From Chloroflexota bacterium (GTDB lineage: Bacteria > Chloroflexota > Ktedonobacteria > Ktedonobacterales > Ktedonobacteraceae): a DNA stretch of 64,000 nt. The DNA is taken from positions 50,319-114,318 of the forward strand of contig CADDYT010000005.1 in NCBI GenBank assembly GCA_902810755.1. Reading direction: 5' to 3'. Below, one piece after another: positions 9,049 to 17,495 of this stretch (position 1 is the first letter of the stretch; each line of letters starts with the position of its first letter). A program made the position numbers and the translations under genes. Below the pieces are notes generated by a model. It was not told where the DNA came from, searched no databases, and was given only the letters and a program-made list of their open reading frames with translations.

Positions 9049-10980
9049 ATGACTCTGCTTGAAGTCGAGAATCTCGACATCACCTATGCCACCACCAGAC
9101 GCCCACCTCTGTTCGCGGTGCGCAACGTTAGCTTTGTGATCAAAGCCGGGGAGTTCGTCGGGTTGGTCGGAGAGTCGGGCAGTGGCAAGTCGACACTGGG
9201 CAACGCGATCCTGCAACTGCTGCTGCCACCGGGGCGCATCACAGCGGGCAGTGTGCGTTTCGAGGGTAAGGAACTGACTACCATGCCCGACGAGGAACTG
9301 CGCCAGATGCGCTGGCGTGACTTCTCCACGGTCTTCCAGAGCAGCATGAACTCCCTGAACCCGGTGACCAGAATCGAGGCGCAGTTCCGTGATGTCATGG
9401 AGGAAAAATCGAATCTGAGCAAAAGACAAATCCACGAGCGAATAGCCGAGCTGCTGCAAATGGTCAAGATAGATCCTTCCTTCATGCGCTTTTACCCGCA
9501 CGAGTTATCAGGCGGTATGAAACAGCGAGTGGCTCTAGCCCTGGCTCTGGCCCTCAATCCCAGATTCGTACTCCTGGATGAACCGACAACTGGCCTGGAT
9601 GTATTGGTGCAGAAGGAGATCATGCAAAACCTGCGCGCCCTGCAGCGCCAGCTTGGCTTCGCCGTGCTGCTCATCAGCCACGACCTGGGAACTGTGCTGG
9701 AGGTGTCCGACCGCGTGCTGGTAATGTATGCGGGAGAAGTGGTCGAGGACACGCCGGCGACTGGCATGCTGAAGCATCCCATCCACCCGTACACGCACGG
9801 CCTGCTCGGCTCGTATGCTGACCCCGCCGCTGAGGAGGTGGCGATCAGCTATATTCCTGGCAGGCCGCCCGATCTGACCAGGGTACCGCTAGCCTGCCCT
9901 TATGCGCCCCGCTGTCCCGAAGCGATCCTCGTCTGTCGGCAGGTGAAGCCGCCGCTGGTGCCGATGTGGGATGGTAAGGCCGCCTGCCATGTCGCCCTGG
10001 CGCAGTGGGAGGCCAGCCAGCATATTCGCACGACGCATCCCGCAGGGGGACCTGAGCTACTCGACGCAGCCTTCTCTGAGGCAACCTCGCACAAATCCAT
10101 GAAGCTGGAAGGCGAGGAGGTGCTGCACGTCGAGAACGTGCGTAAAACGTACCAACGCCGCATAGGGCTGAAGATGACCAGCGTGGTCGCTGTCAACGAC
10201 GTGTCGTTCAGCCTGCGGGCAGGGCAGGTCGTCGGCCTGGTAGGCCAGAGCGGCAGTGGCAAAACAACCATCGCGCGCCTGATTACCGGCACCGAGTCCC
10301 CCACATCCGGGTCCATCCGGTTCGGTCAGACGCGGGTGGAACGGCTACGCGGGCGAGACCTGCACGATTACCGGAAGCATGTGCAGTACGTCTTTCAGGA
10401 TCCTTTTTCGGCTCTGAACCCGGTGCATTCCGTTCAGTACCTGCTCATGCGCCCTTTGATGAACTACGAACGGCTCAACTCGTCGCAGGCACGCCAGCGG
10501 GTACGCGAGTTACTGGAAACGGTCGGCCTGTCTCCCGCCGAGCAGTTCGAGAAAAAGCTGCCTCACCAGCTGTCGGGTGGACAGCGCCAGCGCGTGGTGG
10601 TGGCTCGCGCGCTGGCTCCCGACCCCGATATCATCATCGCAGACGAGCCAATCTCGATGCTGGATGTCTCGATCCGGGCCGAGATCCTGCAATTGCTCGA
10701 TAAGCTGGTGCGCGAGCGCCGCATCGCCATGCTCTACATCACCCACGATCTGCTGAGCGCCCGTCTCCTCTCCGACGAGATACTGGTACTCAATCATGGC
10801 CAGGTGGTGGAGCAAGGGTCGGCTGAGAGAGTGATACGCCAACCATCCGACGAGTACACACGGCTGCTGTTGGAAGCGATACCCAGGCTGGAGCGTTCAG
10901 CCAATGGCCGAGTGGGCTACGTACCAACCAGCGAGCCCACTCGCATTCATGTGAATACACCAATTGCGCCTGTTGAGTAG
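9049..10980 (+). CDS. Fused double ABC ATPase (DppD-DppF type)
   Basis: Both nucleotide-binding domains of the importer in one 643-residue chain. Domain 1 has Walker A GESGSGKST (41-49), signature LSGGMKQR (about 153) and Walker B LLDEPTTGLD. An OppD-type C-terminal segment with a Cys-rich patch (LACPYAPRCPEAILVCRQ, near 285) follows, typical of iron-sulfur-like sites in this family. After a linker, domain 2 has Walker A GQSGSGKTT (about 397), signature LSGGQRQR (about 507) and Walker B IIADEPISMLD. Both look catalytically intact. Opp/Dpp systems usually encode these as two genes; the fusion removes the need for subunit pairing. Confidence 0.93.
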   Translation: MTLLEVENLDITYATTRRPPLFAVRNVSFVIKAGEFVGLVGESGSGKSTLGNAILQLLLPPGRITAGSVRFEGKELTTMPDEELRQMRWRDFSTVFQSSMNSLNPVTRIEAQFRDVMEEKSNLSKRQIHERIAELLQMVKIDPSFMRFYPHELSGGMKQRVALALALALNPRFVLLDEPTTGLDVLVQKEIMQNLRALQRQLGFAVLLISHDLGTVLEVSDRVLVMYAGEVVEDTPATGMLKHPIHPYTHGLLGSYADPAAEEVAISYIPGRPPDLTRVPLACPYAPRCPEAILVCRQVKPPLVPMWDGKAACHVALAQWEASQHIRTTHPAGGPELLDAAFSEATSHKSMKLEGEEVLHVENVRKTYQRRIGLKMTSVVAVNDVSFSLRAGQVVGLVGQSGSGKTTIARLITGTESPTSGSIRFGQTRVERLRGRDLHDYRKHVQYVFQDPFSALNPVHSVQYLLMRPLMNYERLNSSQARQRVRELLETVGLSPAEQFEKKLPHQLSGGQRQRVVVARALAPDPDIIIADEPISMLDVSIRAEILQLLDKLVRERRIAMLYITHDLLSARLLSDEILVLNHGQVVEQGSAERVIRQPSDEYTRLLLEAIPRLERSANGRVGYVPTSEPTRIHVNTPIAPVE

Positions 10981-11069
10981 GCAGAACTCCCTATCGGCGC
11001 TCCTCTTCTCCACCGGGGAACGTGGGGCGCTCATTTCAATCCAGGGAGAGCGCGATGTTTCCGAAGAGC

Positions 11070-11107
11070 GTTTATCCATTTGTTAAAGGTTTATCCATTT
11101 GTTAAAG
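11070..11107 (+). repeat. Exact 19-bp tandem duplication upstream of the GH4 gene
   Basis: The unit gtttatccatttgttaaag occurs twice without a gap (11070-11088 and 11089-11107). It ends 12 nt before the GH4 start codon, immediately before the ribosome-binding site. It could be an operator pair or a recent replication slip. Confidence 0.8.
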
Positions 11108-11119
11108 AGAAAGGTACTT

Positions 11120-12424
11120 ATGGCTCGGATCAAACTGGCCTACATCGGGGGCGGCAGCACGCGCGCGCCCGGCACTGTTGCCTCTTTTGTTGCCCAGGGA
11201 GAGAACTTCGCTGGTTCCGAACTGGTCTTGATCGACCTGGATGAAGAGCGTCTCAAGGTGGTGGAGACGATCGGCTGGAAGCTGGCGCGGGCGAGGGGGC
11301 TGGATCTGAAAATCACGGCCACGACCGATCGGCGGGTCGGCTTACGCGATTGCGACGCTGTGCTGACGAGCTACCGCCCAGGCGGTTTTGAGGCTCGCCA
11401 CCTTGATGAGAATATTCCGCTCAAGCATGGTGTGATCGGCCAGGAAACACAGGGACCCGGCGGCTTTTTTATGGCGCTGCGCACCATCCCTGTGATGAAG
11501 AAGATCATCGCGGATATGGAGGCGGTCTGCCCTAACGCACGCCTCTTCAACTATACCAACCCGGTGAATATCGTTTCTGAGGCAGTGACGCACCATACAG
11601 CCATCCCTACCATTTCGTTTTGTGAGCAACCCATTCTCGATACACGCCGTTATGCTGATTTTGCCGACCTCGATCCCAACAAACTTGCTACATCCTTTAT
11701 CGGGCTGAATCATGGCTCCTGGTCGGTACACCCTTTGTACGACGGGCGGGAGTTCATCCCTTTGCTCCAACAGGCATATGAGCATGCATTGCGCACGGGC
11801 AAGGTTCCCCGCGCTGACCTGCGCATGATCGAACTAGCCTGTTTTATGGAGGCATTGCCAAACGACTATTTCCGCTATTACTATTTTAAGGAAGAGATTC
11901 TAGCGGAACTGCAGGCTAAACCAACCACGCGCGCACAGGATATCATGGCCGGGGTGGAGAACTACTGGGTCCATTATCGCGAGCAGGCCAGGAGTGAGGT
12001 GCCGGTGCTTGACCCGGCGCGCTCGCGCGGGGGTATCCATGAACTGGAACTGGCGATCGATGCGCTGGATGCCATCTACAATGATCGCCGCGAGTGGTTG
12101 TACATCAATGTTCCGAATCAGGGCGCTTTGCAAGACTTCCCCGATGATCTGGTAGTGGAACTGCGAGGCTACCTTGATCGCAGGGGGGCCGTGCCATTCG
12201 GTGAGTATGGACGCCTGCCCGGGCCCGCGCGCGGCCTGGTGCAGATGCTGGGCGAGTTCCAGGCCCTGGCTGCTGAAGCGGCGTGGAGTGGTACGCGCAG
12301 AGATGCTATGCGGGCGCTTGCCAGCCATCCCCTGGTCCTCTCGCTCCACAAAGCCGAAGCGATCTACGACGAGCTGTCGGCAGCCTTGCATGACTACCTG
12401 CCCGCGCGCCTACTGCGCAACTGA
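11120..12424 (+). CDS. Glycoside hydrolase family 4 NAD-dependent glycosidase
   Basis: A GH4 enzyme of 434 residues that cleaves glycosides by NAD+-assisted oxidation/elimination with a divalent metal. The N-terminal Rossmann motif is IKLAYIGGGST. The active-site block NYTNPVN is at 144-150. The metal ligands are probably Cys168 (SFCEQP) and His198 (GLNHGSW), with the spacing known for alpha- and 6-phospho-beta-glucosidases. An upstream TTG at 11099 is in frame, but the ATG at 11120, after GAGAAAGG, begins the conserved domain. Many GH4 enzymes need 6-phosphorylated substrates from a PTS. Here there is an ABC importer and, 24 bp downstream, a sugar-kinase-like gene instead. Confidence 0.9.
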   Translation: MARIKLAYIGGGSTRAPGTVASFVAQGENFAGSELVLIDLDEERLKVVETIGWKLARARGLDLKITATTDRRVGLRDCDAVLTSYRPGGFEARHLDENIPLKHGVIGQETQGPGGFFMALRTIPVMKKIIADMEAVCPNARLFNYTNPVNIVSEAVTHHTAIPTISFCEQPILDTRRYADFADLDPNKLATSFIGLNHGSWSVHPLYDGREFIPLLQQAYEHALRTGKVPRADLRMIELACFMEALPNDYFRYYYFKEEILAELQAKPTTRAQDIMAGVENYWVHYREQARSEVPVLDPARSRGGIHELELAIDALDAIYNDRREWLYINVPNQGALQDFPDDLVVELRGYLDRRGAVPFGEYGRLPGPARGLVQMLGEFQALAAEAAWSGTRRDAMRALASHPLVLSLHKAEAIYDELSAALHDYLPARLLRN

Positions 12425-12448
12425 ACATGCCTGGAAGGAAGAGAAGAG

Positions 12449-13480
12449 ATGGAATGTGTACTGGCCGTTGACGCCGGTAATACCAAGACCATCGCGGTCG
12501 TCGCGGCACTCGATGGGGTCATTCTGGGGTTCGGACGCAGTGGGTGTGGCGACATTTACAACAGTGGGAAGCCAGGTAGCAGCAGCGTGGACAGCGCCTT
12601 GGAGCATATCGAAGAGGCAATTATGGGTGCACTGCACCGGGCAGGGGTCAGGCGTGATGACCTGGTCGGCGGCGCCTTCAACATGGCCGGTGCAGATTGG
12701 CCGGAAGATTTCGCGCTCCTCGAAACCGAAATGCAGGCGCGCGGCTTCGGACGCCGTATCCTGGTGCAGAACGACGCCCTGGGCGTGTTGCACGCTGGCC
12801 TCTCCAGCAAGAACGGCGTCTCGGTGATCTGTGGCACCGGAAATGCGATCGGGGCGCGTGGACCTGATGGGCGTATCTGGCACGCCAGCTTCTGGCACAG
12901 AGACGTGTGGGGCAGTACCATACTGAGCTGCCTGGCTATCATCGAGATTGTGCGCTCGGAACTGGGCCTTGAGCCTCCCACCTCGCTTACAGCGCGCGTG
13001 CTGGAACTTTTCTCCCTGCGTTCGGTCGAAGAACTGTTGCACAATATGACATGCCGCGATCACTCGCTGCGTCCCCACCGCATCGATCGCCTGATACCGC
13101 TCGTGCTTGATGAAGCTGAGGTCGGCGACTGGCTGGCGCGGCATATTCTGCAACTGCATGGCCGCAGCCTTGGTGAGTATGCTGTCGTAGCGGCCCGTAA
13201 AGTAGGCATCGAGGGAACGGCCTTTCCCCTGATCCTGGCCGGGAGCGTCTTCCGCCATCCATCACCGCTACTGGCCAACGCGCTCATTGAACGCGTACAC
13301 GAGACGCTGCCCGAGGCACAGCCCAGGCGTTCGGACTTTGAGCCAGTCGTTGGTACACTCTTCTCAGCGTTGGAGCTTGCCGGTGTTACTCTCGACGCTT
13401 CCCTGCTGGCACGCCTGGTTGGCACCCTCCCGCCTCGAACACTGTTCGAGACGGTATCTTCTCATCCTTTTACGCAGTAA
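12449..13480 (+). CDS. BadF/BadG-type ATPase, N-acetylglucosamine-kinase-like
   Basis: A cytoplasmic ASKHA-fold kinase of 343 residues. The phosphate-1 loop is VDAGNTKT (7-14). The second glycine loop is VICGTGNAIG (about 124-133), and a third motif is LILAGSVFRH near 263. This subfamily includes GlcNAc kinases and other hexosamine or sugar kinases. It lies 24 bp after the GH4 gene with its own GGAAGG site, so the two are probably co-transcribed. The position suggests phosphorylation either of the released sugar or of the imported oligosaccharide before GH4 acts on it; sequence alone cannot decide. Confidence 0.85.
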   Translation: MECVLAVDAGNTKTIAVVAALDGVILGFGRSGCGDIYNSGKPGSSSVDSALEHIEEAIMGALHRAGVRRDDLVGGAFNMAGADWPEDFALLETEMQARGFGRRILVQNDALGVLHAGLSSKNGVSVICGTGNAIGARGPDGRIWHASFWHRDVWGSTILSCLAIIEIVRSELGLEPPTSLTARVLELFSLRSVEELLHNMTCRDHSLRPHRIDRLIPLVLDEAEVGDWLARHILQLHGRSLGEYAVVAARKVGIEGTAFPLILAGSVFRHPSPLLANALIERVHETLPEAQPRRSDFEPVVGTLFSALELAGVTLDASLLARLVGTLPPRTLFETVSSHPFTQ

Positions 13481-13613
13481 GCAGATCAACCTGCAAAGGG
13501 GTGAGGTTCTTATCGTATCATTGACAGATGTAGTGCTGTATACTTACGCATTTGGTGTGAGATAGAGCAGACAAGACCAGTCAGACAAAGCCAGTAATTA
13601 AGAAGGAGTAATA

Positions 13614-15464
13614 ATGGATAGCTCTTTTTCCGATCCCTCTCCTGCCCACAGGGAGTGGGATGAGCGGGTAGGTCAGCGCGTTGACGCGAACATTGCTCGT
13701 CAAGACAGGGGTACCACAACTCAGTTACCTCCTCCAGAGGGCCTTCAAGCTGAAGTTGGATCGGGGCAAGTAACACTGCGCTGGAGTCAGGTAGAAGGCG
13801 CTGTAGGGTACCTGGTCTATCGCGGTGAGTCGCCTGACGGTCCCTTTTCTCTCATTGATTATAAAGGGGGCGACGTACTGGCTGTGCCGGACGCCCCCTA
13901 CGTGGATATCACGGGCGAGCCGGGTGTCCCTTACTGGTACGCCGTGGCTGCCATAGCCGATGCCAGCTCACTCCCTGGCCACCTCTCTGCCCCTGTCATG
14001 GCGTACTCGCGCCTGCAGGCGGCTGCGCCAGTGCTGGTGACCGTCAAAACTCAAACGCCAGCGGGCCAACTTCAGCGCCTCTGGCACACTCTGGGATCAG
14101 AACACCTTTCGCTGCTTTTCCAGGCCCGGGGGCCGGGCGGCTCTCATATTGGCAACGAGTTCGTGGAAGCCTTGCGCCGGGTACGAACGGAACTGGGTAC
14201 GCAATATATCCGGGCACATGCCATCCTCAACGATGATCTGGGCGTGTACCGGCAAACGAACGGAGAAGTTACCTATGATTTCACGGCCATAGATAGCATT
14301 TACGATCGCCTGTTAAGTCTGGAACTGCGACCGGTTGTGGAGCTATCGTTCATGCCGCGTGACCTGGCATCTTCTCCTGAAGAAACGGTCTTCATCTACC
14401 GTTCTATTATCTCCCCCCCGCGCGACTGGCAGCGTTGGGAGGAACTGAATTACCGCTTCGCCTCACACCTTGTGGAGCGGTATGGTATTGATGAGGTAAG
14501 CCAGTGGAGGTTTGAGGTCTGGAACGAACCCAATCTCGCAGTGTTCTGGACAGGCTCTCAGCAAGACTACTTCAAGCTCTATCAACTGGCGGCGCGGGCC
14601 ATCAAAGCGGCCGACAATCGTCTCCTGGTAGGAGGGCCGGCTACTGCAGCGGCAGAATGGATAGGCGACTTCCTGCAATTTGTACGACAGGAACACGTTC
14701 CACTGGACTTTCTCTCAACGCATACCTACGGCAACCTGCCACTGGATATTCGCCGACTCCTCGACGCTTATGGTTTTCAGGATGTGAGCATCTGGTGGAC
14801 AGAGTGGGGGGTGAGTCCAACGCACTTTGCGTCCGTGAACGACTCGGTATTTGCCGCTCCATTTGTACTCCATGGCATGAAGCGCACTCAGGGACGGGCA
14901 GATATGCTCGCTTATTGGGTTATCAGCGATCACTTTGAAGAATTGGGGCGGGCCCCGCGCCTGTTCCATGGTGGCTTTGGCCTGCTTACGATTGGAAACC
15001 TGCGCAAACCGCGTTACTGGGCGCTGGCACTCGCAGAAGATATGGGGAAGCAGCTTGTACAACTTGATCTGCAAGGAGATGGAGCAGGCTCACTGGTAGA
15101 TGCCTGGGCGAGCCGTAAACCCGATGGCGTCATCGACCTGCTTGCCTGGAATGGGACGCTTGACCAGTCGGCTGTTGCTGGCAGTTCCCTGCTGGCTCGC
15201 CACCTGCATGTACGAATTGAGCAGCTCGAAGCACCGCTCTATCAGGGATCTGTTGCCCGTGTCGATGCCGTTCATTCAAATATTGCTACTCACTGGTCGT
15301 TTGAGAGAGACTGGCCCACGCCAGAACAATGGGCGATGCTACGGGATGCCGATACACTGGATGAGACTCCTTTGCCTGCCATCGTTCCGACGCAAGGAAG
15401 TGTACTTCTTTCGTTCGCTTTGCCGATGCCGGGGATTATCAGGGTACGGCTGATTCCCCAATAG
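13614..15464 (+). CDS. Glycoside hydrolase family 39 (beta-xylosidase-like) with Fn3-like domain
   Basis: A retaining glycosidase of 616 residues. Residues about 42-130 resemble a fibronectin type III domain (VTLRWSQVEGAVGYLVYRGE). The GH39 barrel follows, with acid/base Glu305 in WNEPNL and nucleophile Glu397 in WWTEWGV. A C-terminal beta-sandwich completes the protein. There is no signal peptide, so it is probably cytoplasmic. AAGGAG lies just before the ATG. GH39 members act on xylosides or iduronides; xylA at 20.6 kb makes xylose a reasonable but unproven product. It closes the sugar locus, and a transposase fragment begins about 60 bp after its stop. Confidence 0.88.
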   Translation: MDSSFSDPSPAHREWDERVGQRVDANIARQDRGTTTQLPPPEGLQAEVGSGQVTLRWSQVEGAVGYLVYRGESPDGPFSLIDYKGGDVLAVPDAPYVDITGEPGVPYWYAVAAIADASSLPGHLSAPVMAYSRLQAAAPVLVTVKTQTPAGQLQRLWHTLGSEHLSLLFQARGPGGSHIGNEFVEALRRVRTELGTQYIRAHAILNDDLGVYRQTNGEVTYDFTAIDSIYDRLLSLELRPVVELSFMPRDLASSPEETVFIYRSIISPPRDWQRWEELNYRFASHLVERYGIDEVSQWRFEVWNEPNLAVFWTGSQQDYFKLYQLAARAIKAADNRLLVGGPATAAAEWIGDFLQFVRQEHVPLDFLSTHTYGNLPLDIRRLLDAYGFQDVSIWWTEWGVSPTHFASVNDSVFAAPFVLHGMKRTQGRADMLAYWVISDHFEELGRAPRLFHGGFGLLTIGNLRKPRYWALALAEDMGKQLVQLDLQGDGAGSLVDAWASRKPDGVIDLLAWNGTLDQSAVAGSSLLARHLHVRIEQLEAPLYQGSVARVDAVHSNIATHWSFERDWPTPEQWAMLRDADTLDETPLPAIVPTQGSVLLSFALPMPGIIRVRLIPQ

Positions 15465-15522
15465 GGAGCAGTCCTCTTCAGGCGATAGAGAGACCTCGAC
15501 CCCTTGCTGGTTTGGCGAAATC

Positions 15523-15903
15523 GTGCTGCTGGCGGCCCACCTACGCAAGCAAGATGTCCTGAGCAAAATCAGTGAGCGGGTGCGCTTTGCGCGGCGGCGC
15601 TTCGGACACTACGAGGTGATCGATTTTCTGGTGGTACTCTTCGACTACGCGATGAGTGGAGAGCGAACCCTGGAAGCATTCTATGAGCGTCTCCAGCCCT
15701 TTGCGGGTCCATTCATGGCGTTGTTCGAGCGGGGGAGGCTGCCCTCCCGTTCGGCGCTCTCCCGTTTTTTAGCGGCGTTGACGGAGGAAGCCGTCGAAGC
15801 GCTGCGTACGCTCTTTCTCGATGATCTGCTCGCTCGCCCCTTCACTCAAGACAAGCCAACTCGCCCGCTTCTGCATGACTTTCGTCTGCGGATCAACGAT
15901 TAA
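15523..15903 (+). pseudogene. Transposase, N-terminal fragment
   Basis: About 125 residues with the look of the N-terminal part of a large transposase common in Ktedonobacteria (SGERTLEAFYERLQPFAGPF, then LPSRSALSRFLAALTEE). The catalytic part is missing: the frame stops where the IS5-type element begins. There is no ribosome-binding site at the putative GTG at 15523, and the frame is open back to about 15465. It is a truncated remnant and should not be functional. Confidence 0.7.
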
Positions 15904-15907
15904 CTCT

Positions 15908-16580
15908 TCAACAAGCTCGTTGCGCATCGCGTGGATTGATGACTTCCAACTGGATGCCGTGTTGCCTGGCTTCAGCCGCCGGGTCGTCGCCGGTGTAGCC
16001 CTGGTCCACAAAGGCCAGTTCAACCGACTGCCCGGTCACGTCTTGCACGGCGGTAGCCAGCTCACCGACTTGCGCTCGGTCCTGCTCGTTGGCGGGCGTC
16101 ACCAGCAGAGTCTGCAAGTTGCCCGGCGTCACCAGCAGAGTCTGCAAGTTGCCCCGGCGTATCAACAGCGGCATGCACTTTACTGCCTTTGCGCCGCTTG
16201 GCTCCGTCATAGCCTGCACGACTGCCACTTTCCGCCGTCGATTGCAGCGTGCGACTCTCAAAGATCGCCGCCGAGGGCTGTCGGTTCCGGCCTTGCGCTT
16301 CTCGCAGCACCAACTGCAGATCGTCAACCAGAGCGGCAAAGCAGCCTGCGGCCAACCAGCGTTGGGTTTGTTGATAGACGACGTACCAGGGCGGCAAATC
16401 ATTGGGCATCATACGCCAGGGCGCTCCTGCTCGCACCAGCCAGCGCAAGCCATTGAAGACTTCGCGCAAGCTGTAGGCGCGTTGTCCGGCGTCCTCGGGC
16501 AACAAGATCGGGTATGGCACGACGAAGGCCCATTCTTCGTCGCTGATATCACTGGGATAAGGGGTTAGTGGAGGTTTCAT
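15908..16580 (-). pseudogene. IS5 family transposase, frameshifted and truncated
   Basis: The N-terminal half (SDISDEEWAFVVPYPILLPE, GLRWLVRAGAPWRMMPNDLP, and the Asp of KVHAAVDT) is in one frame from the ATG at 16580, which is preceded by GGAGG. The continuation LLVTPANEQDRAQVGELATA and LAFVDQGYTGDDP is in another frame down to 15908. The shift maps to a run of four C at 16151-16155, where the duplicated upstream copy has three. The usual C-terminal 70 or so residues are absent. Some IS5 subgroups use programmed frameshifting, but the truncation argues for decay here. Confidence 0.75.
16095..16154 (+). repeat. Exact 30-bp tandem duplication inside the IS5 transposase
   Basis: Two contiguous identical 30-bp units (16095-16124 and 16125-16154) duplicate ten codons around LQTLLVTPGN of the transposase. 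After the second unit the next base adds a C to the CCC run; this matches the position of the reading-frame shift. Confidence 0.85.
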
Positions 16581-16694
16581 CCTCCATTATACCACTTTTC
16601 GAGCTTGAATCACTAACAGACTCTAGACTGCTTTTTTGCGGTTGGTGGTTATGGTGTGGCTTGCGATGGGGGCTGTGATAATTGGAAGGGGATA

Positions 16695-16703
16695 TGCTAT
16701 AAT
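16695..16703 (+). promoter_or_regulatory. Extended -10 promoter of the HipA-like gene
   Basis: TGC directly precedes a perfect TATAAT (16698-16703). The ATG lies only 7 nt downstream, at 16710, so transcription would start at or next to the start codon and give a leaderless mRNA. No good -35 hexamer is visible, as expected for an extended -10 promoter. Confidence 0.5.
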
Positions 16704-16709
16704 AGCGCC

Positions 16710-17495
16710 ATGCTGAGAACAATTACTGCCACGCGCTATGTGGCGCCGCTGCGAGAGGGTGGCTCTTTGCCTGCCATCGTAGAGGCCAATGACGAGGGCC
16801 TCTATGTCCTTAAATTTCGCGGAGCCGGGCAGGGCGCAAAGGCGCTCATCGCGGAACTGGTGGCGGGCGAACTTGCGCGCGCATTGGGGTTGCCTGTGCC
16901 TGAAATCGTCTTCGCCGAACTTGACGCCATGCTGGGCCGCAGCGAACCGGATTTTGAAATCCAGGCCCTGATTAAGGGAAGCGTCGGCCTGAACCTCGCC
17001 ATGGATTACCTGCCGGGGGCGCTTCCCTTTCACACGCTGGACGGGGCAGAACTCAATCCCCTGCTCGCCTCATCCATCGTCTGGTTCGATGCCTTCGTAA
17101 CCAATGTTGACCGCACGGCGCGCAATCCCAACATGTTGTTCTGGCACAAACATCTGATGCTTTTCGATCATGGCGCGTCGCTCTACTTTCACCATACCTG
17201 GGCCGATTACCTGGAACGCAGTCGCAGCCCGTTCAAACCCATCAAGGATCACGTGCTGCTGCCCTACGCCAGTGCGCTGAAGGAGGCCGATGCCCTGCTC
17301 AAAGACCGGCTGACCCCGGCCATGATACGCGAAATCGTCGCGCAGATTCCCGAAGCGTGGCTTGAGGATGATGAGGAGTTGTTCCCTGATGCTGAGGCGC
17401 ACCGCGCGGCCTATGTCGATTACCTGCTGAGCCGCCTGGAGGCTTCGCAAATCTTTGTGGAGGAGGCCCTGCATGCCCGCGCCCAGCTCGTATGA
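16710..17495 (+). CDS. HipA-like kinase domain protein
   Basis: A 261-residue protein matching the C-terminal kinase fold of HipA-type Ser/Thr kinases without the N-terminal HipA subdomain. Candidate ATP-binding Lys is in YVLKFRGAGQG. The catalytic-loop-like NVDRTARNPN has Asp134, and a metal-binding FDHGAS has Asp153. The ATG at 16710 begins the conserved region, although the frame is open from 16656. There is no HipB-like antitoxin nearby, so a toxin role is not supported. The next gene, a DUF3037 protein, overlaps its end by 23 nt; the two are a recurring bacterial pair of unknown function, presumably acting together. Confidence 0.85.
   Translation: MLRTITATRYVAPLREGGSLPAIVEANDEGLYVLKFRGAGQGAKALIAELVAGELARALGLPVPEIVFAELDAMLGRSEPDFEIQALIKGSVGLNLAMDYLPGALPFHTLDGAELNPLLASSIVWFDAFVTNVDRTARNPNMLFWHKHLMLFDHGASLYFHHTWADYLERSRSPFKPIKDHVLLPYASALKEADALLKDRLTPAMIREIVAQIPEAWLEDDEELFPDAEAHRAAYVDYLLSRLEASQIFVEEALHARAQLV

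Larger units (their letters stand above)
15905..16627 (-). mobile_element. IS5-type insertion sequence, 3'-truncated
   Basis: The element is read on the minus strand. Its left terminus lies near 16627 (GAGTCTGTTAGTGATTCAAG, similar to IS5-type ends), followed by the transposase start at 16580. The other end, at about 15905, lacks the last part of the transposase gene and no matching terminal repeat is visible there. The junction with the other transposase fragment suggests one element inserted into another and both then decayed. Confidence 0.65.

Noticed and set aside
13521..13544. TTGACA followed by TATACT before the GH39 gene as a promoter
   Set aside because: The spacing is only 12 bp, too short for a sigma70 promoter.
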